Shown here one piece after another: positions 1 through 8,996 of a DNA stretch of 59,894 nucleotides. The position numbers and the translations under genes are program-made. The notes under the pieces were generated by a model that was given only the letters and a program-made list of their open reading frames with translations, was not told the origin of the DNA and searched no databases. The stretch comes from Sandaracinaceae bacterium (GTDB lineage Bacteria > Myxococcota_A > Polyangia > Polyangiales > Houyiibacteriaceae): assembly GCA_020633075.1 (NCBI GenBank), contig JACKEI010000009.1, positions 1 through 59,894 on the forward strand, in the 5' to 3' direction. The first letter of the stretch is position 1. The number at the start of each line of letters is the position of its first letter.

Positions 1-63
1 GCCTCGCCGGGCCAGGAAGCGCTCTCGCTCGAGGCCGCAGGCCGTGATACACCCGGTTCGTGA
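1..63 (+). CDS. C-terminal end of an upstream gene (partial)
   Basis: Frame 1 is open from the window edge to a TGA at 61-63, giving 20 residues that end in GRDTPGS. The TGA shares its last base with the ATG of the next gene (TGATG), the same junction style used through the rest of this operon, which is why I regard it as coding. The product cannot be recognised from the tail. In related MoxR/DUF58/DUF4129 clusters this place is often taken by an RDD or SpoIIM-like membrane protein, but nothing here proves that. Confidence 0.45.
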   Translation, partial: ASPGQEALSLEAAGRDTPGS

Positions 64-341
64 TGCAGGCAGCGGCGTGCGCATTTCATGCGGAGAGGGA
101 GGCGCTCGGCGTCTGCGTGGCGTGCCGTTCCCGCGTGTGTGCGGAGTGCACGACCAAGGTGGAGGGCATCAACTACTGCGTCCGTTGCCTCGCGCAGCGG
201 GCACAGTCTGAGGCGAAGCCCAAGGACGCTGCGGCGCCCCCCTCACGGCTCCGGCTCGGCGTGTCCGCCGCGGTGTGGGCCGTGTTTCTCTGGTTGGCGC
301 TCTGGGCGCTGCTCGAGCTCGCGTTTCCGGAGGCGGCGTGA
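63..341 (+). CDS. Small B-box-like zinc-binding membrane protein
   Basis: A 92-residue protein with a zinc-ligand-like pattern: C6 and H9, C18-x2-C21, C26-x2-C29 and C39-x2-C42. This resembles a B-box/zinc-ribbon fold. A polar linker follows, then one hydrophobic segment at about residues 66-88. The expected topology is a cytoplasmic zinc module tethered to the inner membrane by its C terminus. ATG at 63 was chosen over GTG at 60 because it overlaps the preceding stop as TGATG. It overlaps the next gene by GTGA (338-341). Its role is unknown; its position suggests an accessory or scaffold for the MoxR-DUF58-DUF4129 membrane system. Confidence 0.75.
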   Translation: MQAAACAFHAEREALGVCVACRSRVCAECTTKVEGINYCVRCLAQRAQSEAKPKDAAAPPSRLRLGVSAAVWAVFLWLALWALLELAFPEAA

Positions 342-2164
342 GCGCACTCGACTGGCTGGACCGTGCCTTTGCGCTGATGCGACTGGCCGGTCGCCCCTAC
401 GCGATGCGGGCCTGGCTCGCCGGAGGGCCGTTGGCGCTGCTGTCGGTCTTTGCGTTCTATCTCGAGCGCGTGGAGGGCGTCCGCAGCGCTCGGGCGCTCC
501 TGGCGCTCGCGCTGGCCCTCTCCTGGTGGTGGCGCACGCACTGGCTCGGGAGCGCATGCGGCCTTGCGCTCGCGCAGCTCGAGGGGGCACCGCAGCCCGC
601 GGCGCATGGCGTTCCCGGCGTCCCTCGAGCTCGTGGCTCCGTCGGGTCGCTGGCGCTGGCTGGCGTCGCGGGGACGGTGCTCGCCTGCGCGCTCGTGCCG
701 GCCGCGGCGCTGGCGCGGCTCGGTGGCTTGGGCTTGTTCGTGGGCTTCGGTCTGGCGCTGCCTCTGGGGGCGCTTGCGCCGAGCTGGGTCGCGCAGGGGG
801 CGGTCGCCACGGATGGGGGGCGGCGTGCGTGGGTGCACGCCGTCCGCGACGGCACGTCACTCCGAGGTTCGGCCGTGCTGCTGCACGCGGCGCTCTTCAG
901 CGGGACGCTGCTGTTGTTCGTCAACGTGTTGGCCGTGGTGGCGATGCTGCTCGCGGCGCTGCAGGGGTTGGTCGGGATGGAGGTGGCCGCCCTCGGCGCC
1001 TTCATGTCCTTCGAGAACGACTTCGCGCTGCTGGCCACCGCAGCCGCAGCCCTCTGGCTGATCGAGCCCCTGCGCGGAGCGGTCGCGCTCATCGCGCTGC
1101 TGCACGCACGCTCCCAGCGGGACGGCGCGGACCTGCGTCGCATGGTGGAGGCCCTCGAAAGTGGTTCGAGAGGGCTCCGGGCAGCCGACAAGTCGAGCCG
1201 GGCAGCGAGCCTCGTCTTGGCGGCCGTGCTCCTCCACGGTGCTCCTGTGCGCGCGCAACAGCCCAGCGAGCAGGCGCCGCCCGCGTCGTCGCTGGACCCC
1301 GCCGACGACAAGCCTCCCCATGACGAGGCGGCGCCGCCCCTCCTGGACCCGTCCGCGGAGTCCAGCTCCGAGGTCTACGTCGACCCGGCCGATTACGTCG
1401 ACCCGGCCGATTACGTCGACCCGGCCGACTACGTCGACCCGGCCGACTACGCCCTGCCGCCCCTCGACGGCAGCGACGAAGCGACCGCTGAGAGGGTGGC
1501 GACCATCCTCTCGCGCTCGGAGTTTCGCGAGTTCGAAGACGCCCGGAGCGACTCCCAGCGAGCCGACGCCGACATGAGTTGGTTCGAGCGGTTGCTGGAG
1601 GCCATCGTCCGCTGGCTCGAGGAGAACAGCGAAAACGACGCAGGCGACGCGGCCTCGTCATCGCCCATGCCCATCCCGCCGACCTGGCTGTTCGTGACGC
1701 TGGCGCTCCTCCTGCTGCTGGCCGTGCTTGCCTACCTGGCCCTGACCTGGCGGCGAGAGCAGGAGCCACGTCACGCGCTGGACGACGCGCTCGGCCTGAC
1801 GCACGACCCGCGCGAGCGGGCGCCGGAGGAGCACCTCGGTGAGGCGGCCCGCTTGGCCTCGGAGGGCCGCCATCGCGAGGCGTTCCGCTCGCTCTACCTC
1901 GCCACGCTGGTCGCCCTGGACCGTCACCGGGAGATAGACTTCGACCCCGCTCGGACCAACTGGCACTATCTGCGCCAGATGGGGCCTGGGGAGCGTGCGG
2001 CGGCCTTTCGGACCTTCACCCAGCTCTTCGACGCGAAGTGGTACGGAGACGAGCACACGTCGCGCGAGGAGTACGAGCGGGGGCGTGCGCTCGCCGTGCG
2101 CCTGACCACCCCTCCAGCCCTGCCGCGAGGCGTCACGCTAGAGGGCAGCGAGGTGGCGTCGTGA
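338..2164 (+). CDS. DUF4129 domain multi-pass membrane protein
   Basis: A 608-residue protein starting at GTG 338 inside the GTGA overlap. The N-terminal half (about residues 20-285) has several hydrophobic segments. A hydrophobic stretch at about 287-308 ending in PVRAQ looks like a further membrane span or an internal signal-like segment. It is followed by an acidic, Pro/Asp-rich region that contains four perfect YVDPAD repeats (residues 347-370). A membrane span lies at about 447-470. The C-terminal part, about 485-600 with the HREAFRSLYLATLVALDRH and FDPARTNWHYLRQM motifs, matches the cytoplasmic DUF4129 domain. DUF4129 proteins are commonly encoded with MoxR and DUF58 partners, as here, and are thought to act in envelope complexes; the biochemical role is unknown. 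Confidence 0.8.
   Translation: MSALDWLDRAFALMRLAGRPYAMRAWLAGGPLALLSVFAFYLERVEGVRSARALLALALALSWWWRTHWLGSACGLALAQLEGAPQPAAHGVPGVPRARGSVGSLALAGVAGTVLACALVPAAALARLGGLGLFVGFGLALPLGALAPSWVAQGAVATDGGRRAWVHAVRDGTSLRGSAVLLHAALFSGTLLLFVNVLAVVAMLLAALQGLVGMEVAALGAFMSFENDFALLATAAAALWLIEPLRGAVALIALLHARSQRDGADLRRMVEALESGSRGLRAADKSSRAASLVLAAVLLHGAPVRAQQPSEQAPPASSLDPADDKPPHDEAAPPLLDPSAESSSEVYVDPADYVDPADYVDPADYVDPADYALPPLDGSDEATAERVATILSRSEFREFEDARSDSQRADADMSWFERLLEAIVRWLEENSENDAGDAASSSPMPIPPTWLFVTLALLLLLAVLAYLALTWRREQEPRHALDDALGLTHDPRERAPEEHLGEAARLASEGRHREAFRSLYLATLVALDRHREIDFDPARTNWHYLRQMGPGERAAAFRTFTQLFDAKWYGDEHTSREEYERGRALAVRLTTPPALPRGVTLEGSEVAS
1376..1447 (+). repeat. Four tandem 18-bp in-frame repeats (YVDPAD)
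   Basis: Four head-to-tail copies of tacgtcgacccggccgat. Copies 1 and 2 end in gat and copies 3 and 4 in gac, a silent change. They encode four YVDPAD hexapeptides in the linker between the two membrane parts of the DUF4129 protein. The near-identity suggests recent slippage expansion, so copy number may vary between strains. Confidence 0.95.
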
Positions 2165-3575
2165 GGCGCGCACTCGTGCGGGTCGGGCTGGCTGCGGCCT
2201 TGCTGCTGGCCCTCGGTCTGTCCGGCATCATGTGCACGCGCGTCGCGGACCGCGGACGCTATGCCACGGCGTACTCCACCTACAGCGCGGGTCCCCAGGG
2301 CGGGCGCGCGCTCTACGAGCTGGCTCATGCGCTGGGTCACCCGACGCAGCGCTGGGTGGAGGATCTCGAGGGGCTCCCGGACGGCGCCGTGCTCATCGCC
2401 ATGGGGGGCTGCCTCGCGGAGCAGCGCCGCCCCCTCTCGCGCTACGAGAGCGAGCGCCTCAGTGAGTGGGTCCGGCGCGGCGGAACGCTCATGGTCTTCG
2501 GCGCGGAGCGCTACGTCCCCGAGGACTACCCGGCACACCTCACGCGCGTGCCCGGGCAGTGTCATCGCGAGCTCTTGGCGGAGGTCCTCGCCGAGCTGAC
2601 CCCGCCAGACCCTGACGCGAAGCCCGAGCCAGGCGACCAGCCGGCAGGAGTGCCGGAGGACGTGCAGCCCGAAGCGGCGGACCCGGACCCCCTGGCCGTC
2701 CCCTTCGTGGAGGAGGACCTCGAGATCTGGCAGTACGGGGAAGACGAGGACGCGCCGCCCGTGTTTCTCGCGCGCGCGGCGGAGGGGCCACTGGCCGCGC
2801 TCGGCGGCGTGCCCATGGTCCAGCCGGCCCACCTCGCCGTCGGTGCCGACGAGGCGCCGGAGACCCTCGCGCAGTTCGGAGAGCGTTCCGCGGCGCTGGC
2901 GCTCCCCATGGGCGCCGGTCGCCTCGTGCTCGTCGCCTCGGCCAGCATGCTCACGAACGACGCGCTGCTCGAGCATCGCGGGGGGGTCGTCTTCGCGCGT
3001 CTGCTCGAGGCCTACGCGGCCCCCGGGGCGCCCGTCATCTTCGACGAGTTCCATCTCGGCACGGGCGGCACGCGCTCCCTGGTCCGCTATCTCCGTCAGG
3101 TCGGCGTCGGAGCGGTGCTCCTCCAGCTCCTGTTCCTCGGTGGCCTATGGGTTCTGCGCTCTGGGCGGCGCCTGGGTGAGCTCGAGGAGGCCCCGGTTCC
3201 CGTGCCTGGCGGGACCGTCTCCTACGTGGCCGCCACCGCCGCCCTCTACTCGCGCACACCGGATCGCAACGGCATCGCCCGTGTGCTGCTGATTCGCGCG
3301 CTCGACCGCATCGCCACACACCATCGCGTCCGCGTGCGTCAGCCGGAGCAGCTCATCGCCCAGCTGCGCAGCATCGGCCGCACTCAGGCCGCAGACGCGT
3401 GCGACCCGCTCTTGCTCCTCTTCGCCGAGCCGACCCCCAGCGAGAAGGCCCTCGTGGCGCTCTCGAAGCGCGTCGACGCGCTGGTTCAGCAAGCCTGTAC
3501 GCCCATGACGCCCTCGTTCGCGGGGACCACCCTCGCAGCTCCGCCCCTCACGTCCCCCATCGAAGAGTCCTCATC

Positions 3576-3579
<4 letters not shown>
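2161..3579 (+). CDS. DUF4350 domain membrane protein
   Basis: A 472-residue protein that starts at GTG 2161, overlapping the previous stop by GTGA. It has a membrane anchor at about residues 7-25. The extracytoplasmic part resembles DUF4350/GATase-like proteins: a YSTYSAGPQGGRALYEL start, and later GRLVLVASASMLTNDALLEH and VIFDEFHLG. A second membrane span lies near 318-335, followed by a cytoplasmic tail of about 130 residues. DUF4350 genes are typical neighbours of MoxR, DUF58 and DUF4129 genes. An insertion rich in Pro, Asp and Glu at about residues 145-195 is probably disordered. The function is unknown. It overlaps the MoxR gene by ATGA. Confidence 0.8.
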
Positions 3580-4609
<1,030 letters not shown>

Positions 4610-4613
<4 letters not shown>

Positions 4614-6007
4614 GCAGCGCCTCTCCCACGCTGGGCGCCGCGCCCGCTGCGCACGGGGCCGAGGTGGCTCCCCGCGACCGCTGGCTGCCCGGCCGACGCC
4701 TGCTGCTGCTCGCGGCGCTCGGTCTGCCGCTGGCTCTGCTCGACGGGGGATCCGGCCTGGGCTTCGCGGCGGTCTTTGCGTTCGACGGGGTGCTGGTGCT
4801 TTTCTCCTGGCTCGAGATGCGGCACCTGCGCTCGCGCGTCCCTCGCGTGGAGAGGCACGTGCTCGACCGCCTGGTGACCGGGCGCAGCGCGCGCGCCGAG
4901 CTCTTGGTGCACAACCCCCACCCCGCGTCCGTGCGCGTTCGGCTGCGGGACACGCCGCCTCCGGAGGTGTCCATGCAGCCGGCGGAGCTCGACGCGCAGC
5001 TGGCGCCCTTCGCGCGCGCGCGCCTGCCCTACGCCCTCACGGCGGAGCGCCGCGGGAGCTACGCGCTGGGCGACGTCTACCTGCAGCTCGAGGGCCCGCT
5101 CGGGTTGGGGGCCCTGCGCACGCGCGTGGCCGCCGCCCAGCCGGTGCGCGTGTATCCGGATGTCCTCGGCACGCGCGGCGACGAGCTGCGCCTGCGACTG
5201 CGTGACCAACACACGGTGGGCACGCGCCACGTGCGGCAGCTCGGCGGTGGCGGCGAGTTCGCGCAGCTCCGCGAGTACGTGGCCGGCGACCCCTTCCGAG
5301 ACCTCGACTGGAAGTCGACCGCCAAGCGCCGGCGGCCCGTCACGCGGGTGCTCCAGCACGAGCGCAGCCAGACCATCCTGCTCTGCCTGGACGTGGGTCG
5401 GATGATGGCCGGGCGCATGGACGAGAGCGCCGGTCGCGCGGGCGTGACCAAGCTGGACCACGCGCTGGACGCCGCTCTCATGCTGGCGTGGTTCGCCCTG
5501 CGCCAGGGGGACCACGTGGGGCTCGTGGTCTTTGGCGCGAACGTATCCGCCTTCGTCCCTCCCGGCCGCGGCTCGGCACACTACGCGCGCCTGCTCGAGG
5601 CCAGCTACGACGCTCAGGCGCAGCCTACGTTTGTCGATTTCCGGTCACTTGTGTCGTTTGTGCGAACTCGCGTGAAGAAGCGAGCGCTCGTCGTACTCTT
5701 CAGCGATCTGCTGGACGAGGAGCACGCCATGCCCCTCGCAGAGAGCGCTGCCGTGTTGCGACAAAAGCATCTCCCCCTGTGCGTGACCCTCGAAGAGCCC
5801 GTGGCCGCCCGCCTCGCGGACGCGGCCGTCGTGGACGCGAGCGACGTCTACGCGCGAGCCGCCGCGGCGGACCTGCTCGTCGACCGTGAGCGCGTGAAGG
5901 CGCACCTCACGAAGAGCGGGGTCGGCCTCGTGGAGGCCCCGGCGTCGGAGCTGGCGTTGTCGACCGTGCGCCGCTATCTGGAGATCAAGGCGAAGCACGC
6001 CCTATGA
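4610..6007 (+). CDS. DUF58 domain protein (VWA-like partner of MoxR)
   Basis: A 465-residue protein with GTG start. Two hydrophobic segments (about residues 28-63) form an N-terminal membrane hairpin. The DUF58 signature follows, including YVAGDPFRDLDWKSTAKRR near residue 222. The C-terminal VWA-like fold contains LLCLDVGRMM in the metal-site position, where DxGxx replaces the classical DxSxS, and RALVVLFSDLLDE. DUF58 proteins are established genomic partners of MoxR ATPases. The gene overlaps MoxR (GTGA) and ppk (ATGA). Confidence 0.92.
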
Positions 6008-8316
6008 CCGACACCATGTCCGCTCCTCGAACGACCGTCGTCCCGGACGACCTCACCCCCGAGCACGTCGCGCCGGACACCGTCACCACCGCGAGCGAGC
6101 TGTTCATCAATCGCGAGCTCTCGTGGCTGGAGTTCAACCAGCGCGTGCTCGACGAAGCCAGCGACCCGCGCGTCCCCCTGCTGGAGCGCCTGAAGTTCTT
6201 GGGGATCTGCGCCAGCAACCTCGACGAGTTCTTCATGGTGCGCGTCGCTGGGCTGCTGGAGCACCGGGCCGAGCAGATCGACAGCGGCAGCCCCGATGGC
6301 CTGAGCTCCGCGCAGCAGATCGCAGCGATCGCAGCTCGCGTGACCACGCTGATCGGGGACATGTCGACCGTCTTCTGCGACCAACTCGAGCCGGCGCTGC
6401 GCGCGTACGGCGTGGTCCGGGTGGATCCGCGCGTCCTCGAGGGGGAGGAGCAGCGCTGGCTGCGCGAGTACTTCGAGACGCAGGTCTACCCCGTGCTCAC
6501 GCCGCTCGCGCTGGACCCGGGGCACCCCTTTCCGCACATGCGCAACAAGGACCTGCAGCTGATCGTCATGCTGGCGGGTGAGCGCGTGGGCGAGCCAGCG
6601 TTCGCCCTGCTGCAGGTCCCGCCCGTGCTGCCACGCATCGTCGAGCTGCCGACCGCGGACGGCGAATCCCCGGGCAAGCGCGTAGTGTTGCTGGAGCAGC
6701 TCGTCGCGCTGCACGTGAACGAGCTCTTCCGGGGCTTTCGGAGCCTCGGCGCGTGGCCCTTTCGCGTCCTGCGCAACTTCGACCTCACCATCGACGAAGA
6801 AGAAGCCGAAGACCTGCTGGACGTCATCACCGAGGAGGTACGTCGCCGAGACCGCGGGAACGCCGTGACGCTCAGCGTGGCCCACGACTGCCCCGAGCAG
6901 GCCATCAGCATCCTGCGTGAGGCGATGGAGCTCGACCCGGCCTTCGTCATCCCCAGCGTGGCCCCGCTCGCGCTGGAGCAGGTCGTGGACTTGGGGCGAC
7001 CGCTGCGTGGCATGCGGGAGCTGCGCGACCCGCCCGCGAGCGGCGTGGCCGTGACGGCCCTGAGCGAGGGCGACCCCTTCGACACCATCTCGCGTGGGGA
7101 CGTCCTGCTGCACCACCCGTACGAGACCTTCGACCCCGTCGTGGAGCTGCTGGAGCGTGCCGCGCGCGACCCGGACGTGCTGGCCATCAAGCAGACCCTC
7201 TATCGAACCAGCGGGGACAGCCCGGTGGTGGCTGCCCTCGTGCGCGCGGCCGAGCAGGGCAAGCACGTGGTCGCGCTGGTGGAGATCAAGGCGCGCTTCG
7301 ACGAGGAGAACAACATCCACTGGGCCGGCCAGCTGGAGCAGGCGGGGGTGCACGTGGTCTACGGCCTGGTCGGGCTGAAGACGCACTGCAAGGTCATGCT
7401 CATCGTGCGCCGCGAAGGCGGACGGCTCCGGCGCTACGTCCACCTGGGTACGGGCAACTACAACCCTCACACGGCGCGGCTGTACACGGACCTCAGCCTG
7501 TTCACGGCCCGGGAGGCCTTCGGCGAGGACGCCACCTCGCTCTTCAACTTGCTCACCTCGTGCACGGGGCCCGACGAGTGGAAGCGCTTCGTCGTCGCGC
7601 CGCTGGGGCTGCACGAGCGCGTGCTGGGTCTCGTCCTGCGTGAGGCACAGTTCGCGCAGCGGGGGCAGCGGGCGCGCATCATCGCGAAGATGAACTCGCT
7701 GGTGGACCCGGAGGTCATCTTGGCGCTGTACCGTGCGTCGCAGGCCGGGGTGCAGGTCGACCTGATCGTGCGCGGCATCTGCTGCCTGCGGCCGGGGGTG
7801 CCCGGCCTGAGCGAGAACATCCGCGTGCGCTCCGTCATCGACCGCTTCCTCGAGCACAGCCGCGTGTTCTTCTTCGAGGCGGGAGGGGCGCGGGAGGTCT
7901 ACGCGAGCAGCGCCGACTGGATGCCGCGCAACTTCCAGCGCCGCGTGGAGGTCATGTTCCCCATCGAGGACGAGAAGCTGAAGCAGCGCATCTTCGACCG
8001 CGTGCTGGGGCTTGGCCTGCGTGACGACACCAAGGCGCACGAGCTGCAGCCCGACGGAACCTACCGGCGCGTGGTCGGCGAGGGGGCCTGTCGCAGTCAG
8101 GCCGAGCTGCAGCGCGCGGCCCTCGACTCTGCCCGCCGCGCGGACGCGGAGCGGCGCGAGGAGCGGCCGTTCTTCGTGCGCCCGGTGCGCATCCGGCCGA
8201 CGAAGCACGCGCTGCCCACCCAGAGCGCGCCGCCTCCTCCCGTGCCGACCGTGCCCCCCGTGGCGGCAGACGCCGCGGGCGAGCCCGGGGCGGTGGACGC
8301 GCCCGACGAACCGTAG
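6004..8316 (+). CDS. ppk1: Polyphosphate kinase 1
   Basis: A 770-residue protein that reversibly polymerises the terminal phosphate of ATP into inorganic polyphosphate. The N domain opens with FINRELSWLEFNQRVL, typical of PPK1. The phosphoacceptor His is H480 in HLGTGNYN, and the second conserved His is H618 in FLEHSRVFFF. The phospholipase-D-like C1/C2 domains are intact. The last 60 residues are a Pro/Ala-rich tail beyond the usual PPK1 end, probably disordered. It is the last gene of the operon and overlaps DUF58 by ATGA. Translational coupling of ppk1 to a MoxR/DUF58 module is unusual. Confidence 0.97.
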   Translation: MTDTMSAPRTTVVPDDLTPEHVAPDTVTTASELFINRELSWLEFNQRVLDEASDPRVPLLERLKFLGICASNLDEFFMVRVAGLLEHRAEQIDSGSPDGLSSAQQIAAIAARVTTLIGDMSTVFCDQLEPALRAYGVVRVDPRVLEGEEQRWLREYFETQVYPVLTPLALDPGHPFPHMRNKDLQLIVMLAGERVGEPAFALLQVPPVLPRIVELPTADGESPGKRVVLLEQLVALHVNELFRGFRSLGAWPFRVLRNFDLTIDEEEAEDLLDVITEEVRRRDRGNAVTLSVAHDCPEQAISILREAMELDPAFVIPSVAPLALEQVVDLGRPLRGMRELRDPPASGVAVTALSEGDPFDTISRGDVLLHHPYETFDPVVELLERAARDPDVLAIKQTLYRTSGDSPVVAALVRAAEQGKHVVALVEIKARFDEENNIHWAGQLEQAGVHVVYGLVGLKTHCKVMLIVRREGGRLRRYVHLGTGNYNPHTARLYTDLSLFTAREAFGEDATSLFNLLTSCTGPDEWKRFVVAPLGLHERVLGLVLREAQFAQRGQRARIIAKMNSLVDPEVILALYRASQAGVQVDLIVRGICCLRPGVPGLSENIRVRSVIDRFLEHSRVFFFEAGGAREVYASSADWMPRNFQRRVEVMFPIEDEKLKQRIFDRVLGLGLRDDTKAHELQPDGTYRRVVGEGACRSQAELQRAALDSARRADAERREERPFFVRPVRIRPTKHALPTQSAPPPPVPTVPPVAADAAGEPGAVDAPDEP

Positions 8317-8345
8317 TCCGACCGCTGCCGGGTAGACGAAGCGCG

Positions 8346-8921
8346 TCAGTCCGTGTCTTTGCGCTTTCCGGCTACGTGCGCAGCGAAGCTGTCCGCCTTC
8401 GGACCGGCCGGCTTTGTGGGCGCGTCTTGCGCGGGCTTGTCCTCCGGCCCGTCGTCCAGGGCGAGGAGGAAGCGCGCCATGAGGCCGTCCACCATGAGGT
8501 CGCGCTGCTCCGCAGCGAACTGACCCGCGCGGAACTCCGCCAGCACGCGCTCGTGGTCTGCGCGGCAGGTGGTGACGAGCGCGCGGATGCGCTCTTGCTT
8601 GGCCCACACCCGGTCGTGGTTCTTGGCGTAGACGGCGACCAGCGACACCAGCGAGGCGCCCGTCAGCAACACGCCGATGGGACCCCCGAGGAAGATGCGC
8701 AGGAGCACCGTCACGGCCGCCACCCCGGCTGCGCCGCGCAGCGCCTTGCGACCGGTCTCGATGTCGAGGGTCTTGTCGAGGGCCACACCCCAGGCCTCGC
8801 GGGTGGCGAGCAGCAGCGCGAGGAAGGTCACGCGGCTCGCGCCCCGTCGCTCCCAATACTGCGTGATGGCGCTCCGCAAGAACCCCTGGAAGGTCGCGTA
8901 CGGCGAGTGGTCGACGGGCAT
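8346..8921 (-). CDS. Conserved hypothetical membrane protein
   Basis: A 191-residue protein of unknown function. Residues about 68-103 form a hydrophobic hairpin with two likely membrane spans. Amphipathic charged regions flank it, including a helical segment (KNHDRVWAKQERIRALVTTC) that may form a coiled coil, and the C-terminal tail is rich in Pro, Lys and Asp. The ATG at 8921 (MPVDHSPY) was chosen because a TACACT box lies nine bases upstream with no Shine-Dalgarno between, suggesting a leaderless transcript. Transcription converges with ppk1 and diverges from the TPR peptidase gene. Confidence 0.7.
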   Translation of the reverse strand: MPVDHSPYATFQGFLRSAITQYWERRGASRVTFLALLLATREAWGVALDKTLDIETGRKALRGAAGVAAVTVLLRIFLGGPIGVLLTGASLVSLVAVYAKNHDRVWAKQERIRALVTTCRADHERVLAEFRAGQFAAEQRDLMVDGLMARFLLALDDGPEDKPAQDAPTKPAGPKADSFAAHVAGKRKDTD

Positions 8922-8930
8922 CAGCGGGGG

Positions 8931-8936
8931 AGTGTA
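8931..8936 (-). promoter_or_regulatory. Candidate -10 box (TACACT) of a leaderless mRNA
   Basis: Read on the minus strand, TACACT ends nine bases before the ATG at 8921, so transcription would start at about the start codon. There is no Shine-Dalgarno in the spacer and no clear -35 box. It is one of several TANNNT boxes in the same place in this window. Confidence 0.4.
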
Positions 8937-8982
8937 GTGCCTTTGAGCCGAAGTACACGCCGGCACGGCCGGATGCATGCGT

Positions 8983-8988
8983 TATCCT
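8983..8988 (+). promoter_or_regulatory. Candidate -10 box (TATCCT) of a leaderless mRNA
   Basis: TATCCT lies eight bases before ATG 8997, and the spacer gcgcagcg has no Shine-Dalgarno. With the box at 8931-8936 it would form a divergent promoter pair in only 75 bases. Confidence 0.4.
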
Positions 8989-8996
8989 GCGCAGCG

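Noticed and set aside
1376..1447. Possible regulatory iterons
   Set aside because: In frame within a coding region and periodic by codons, so a protein repeat explains them.
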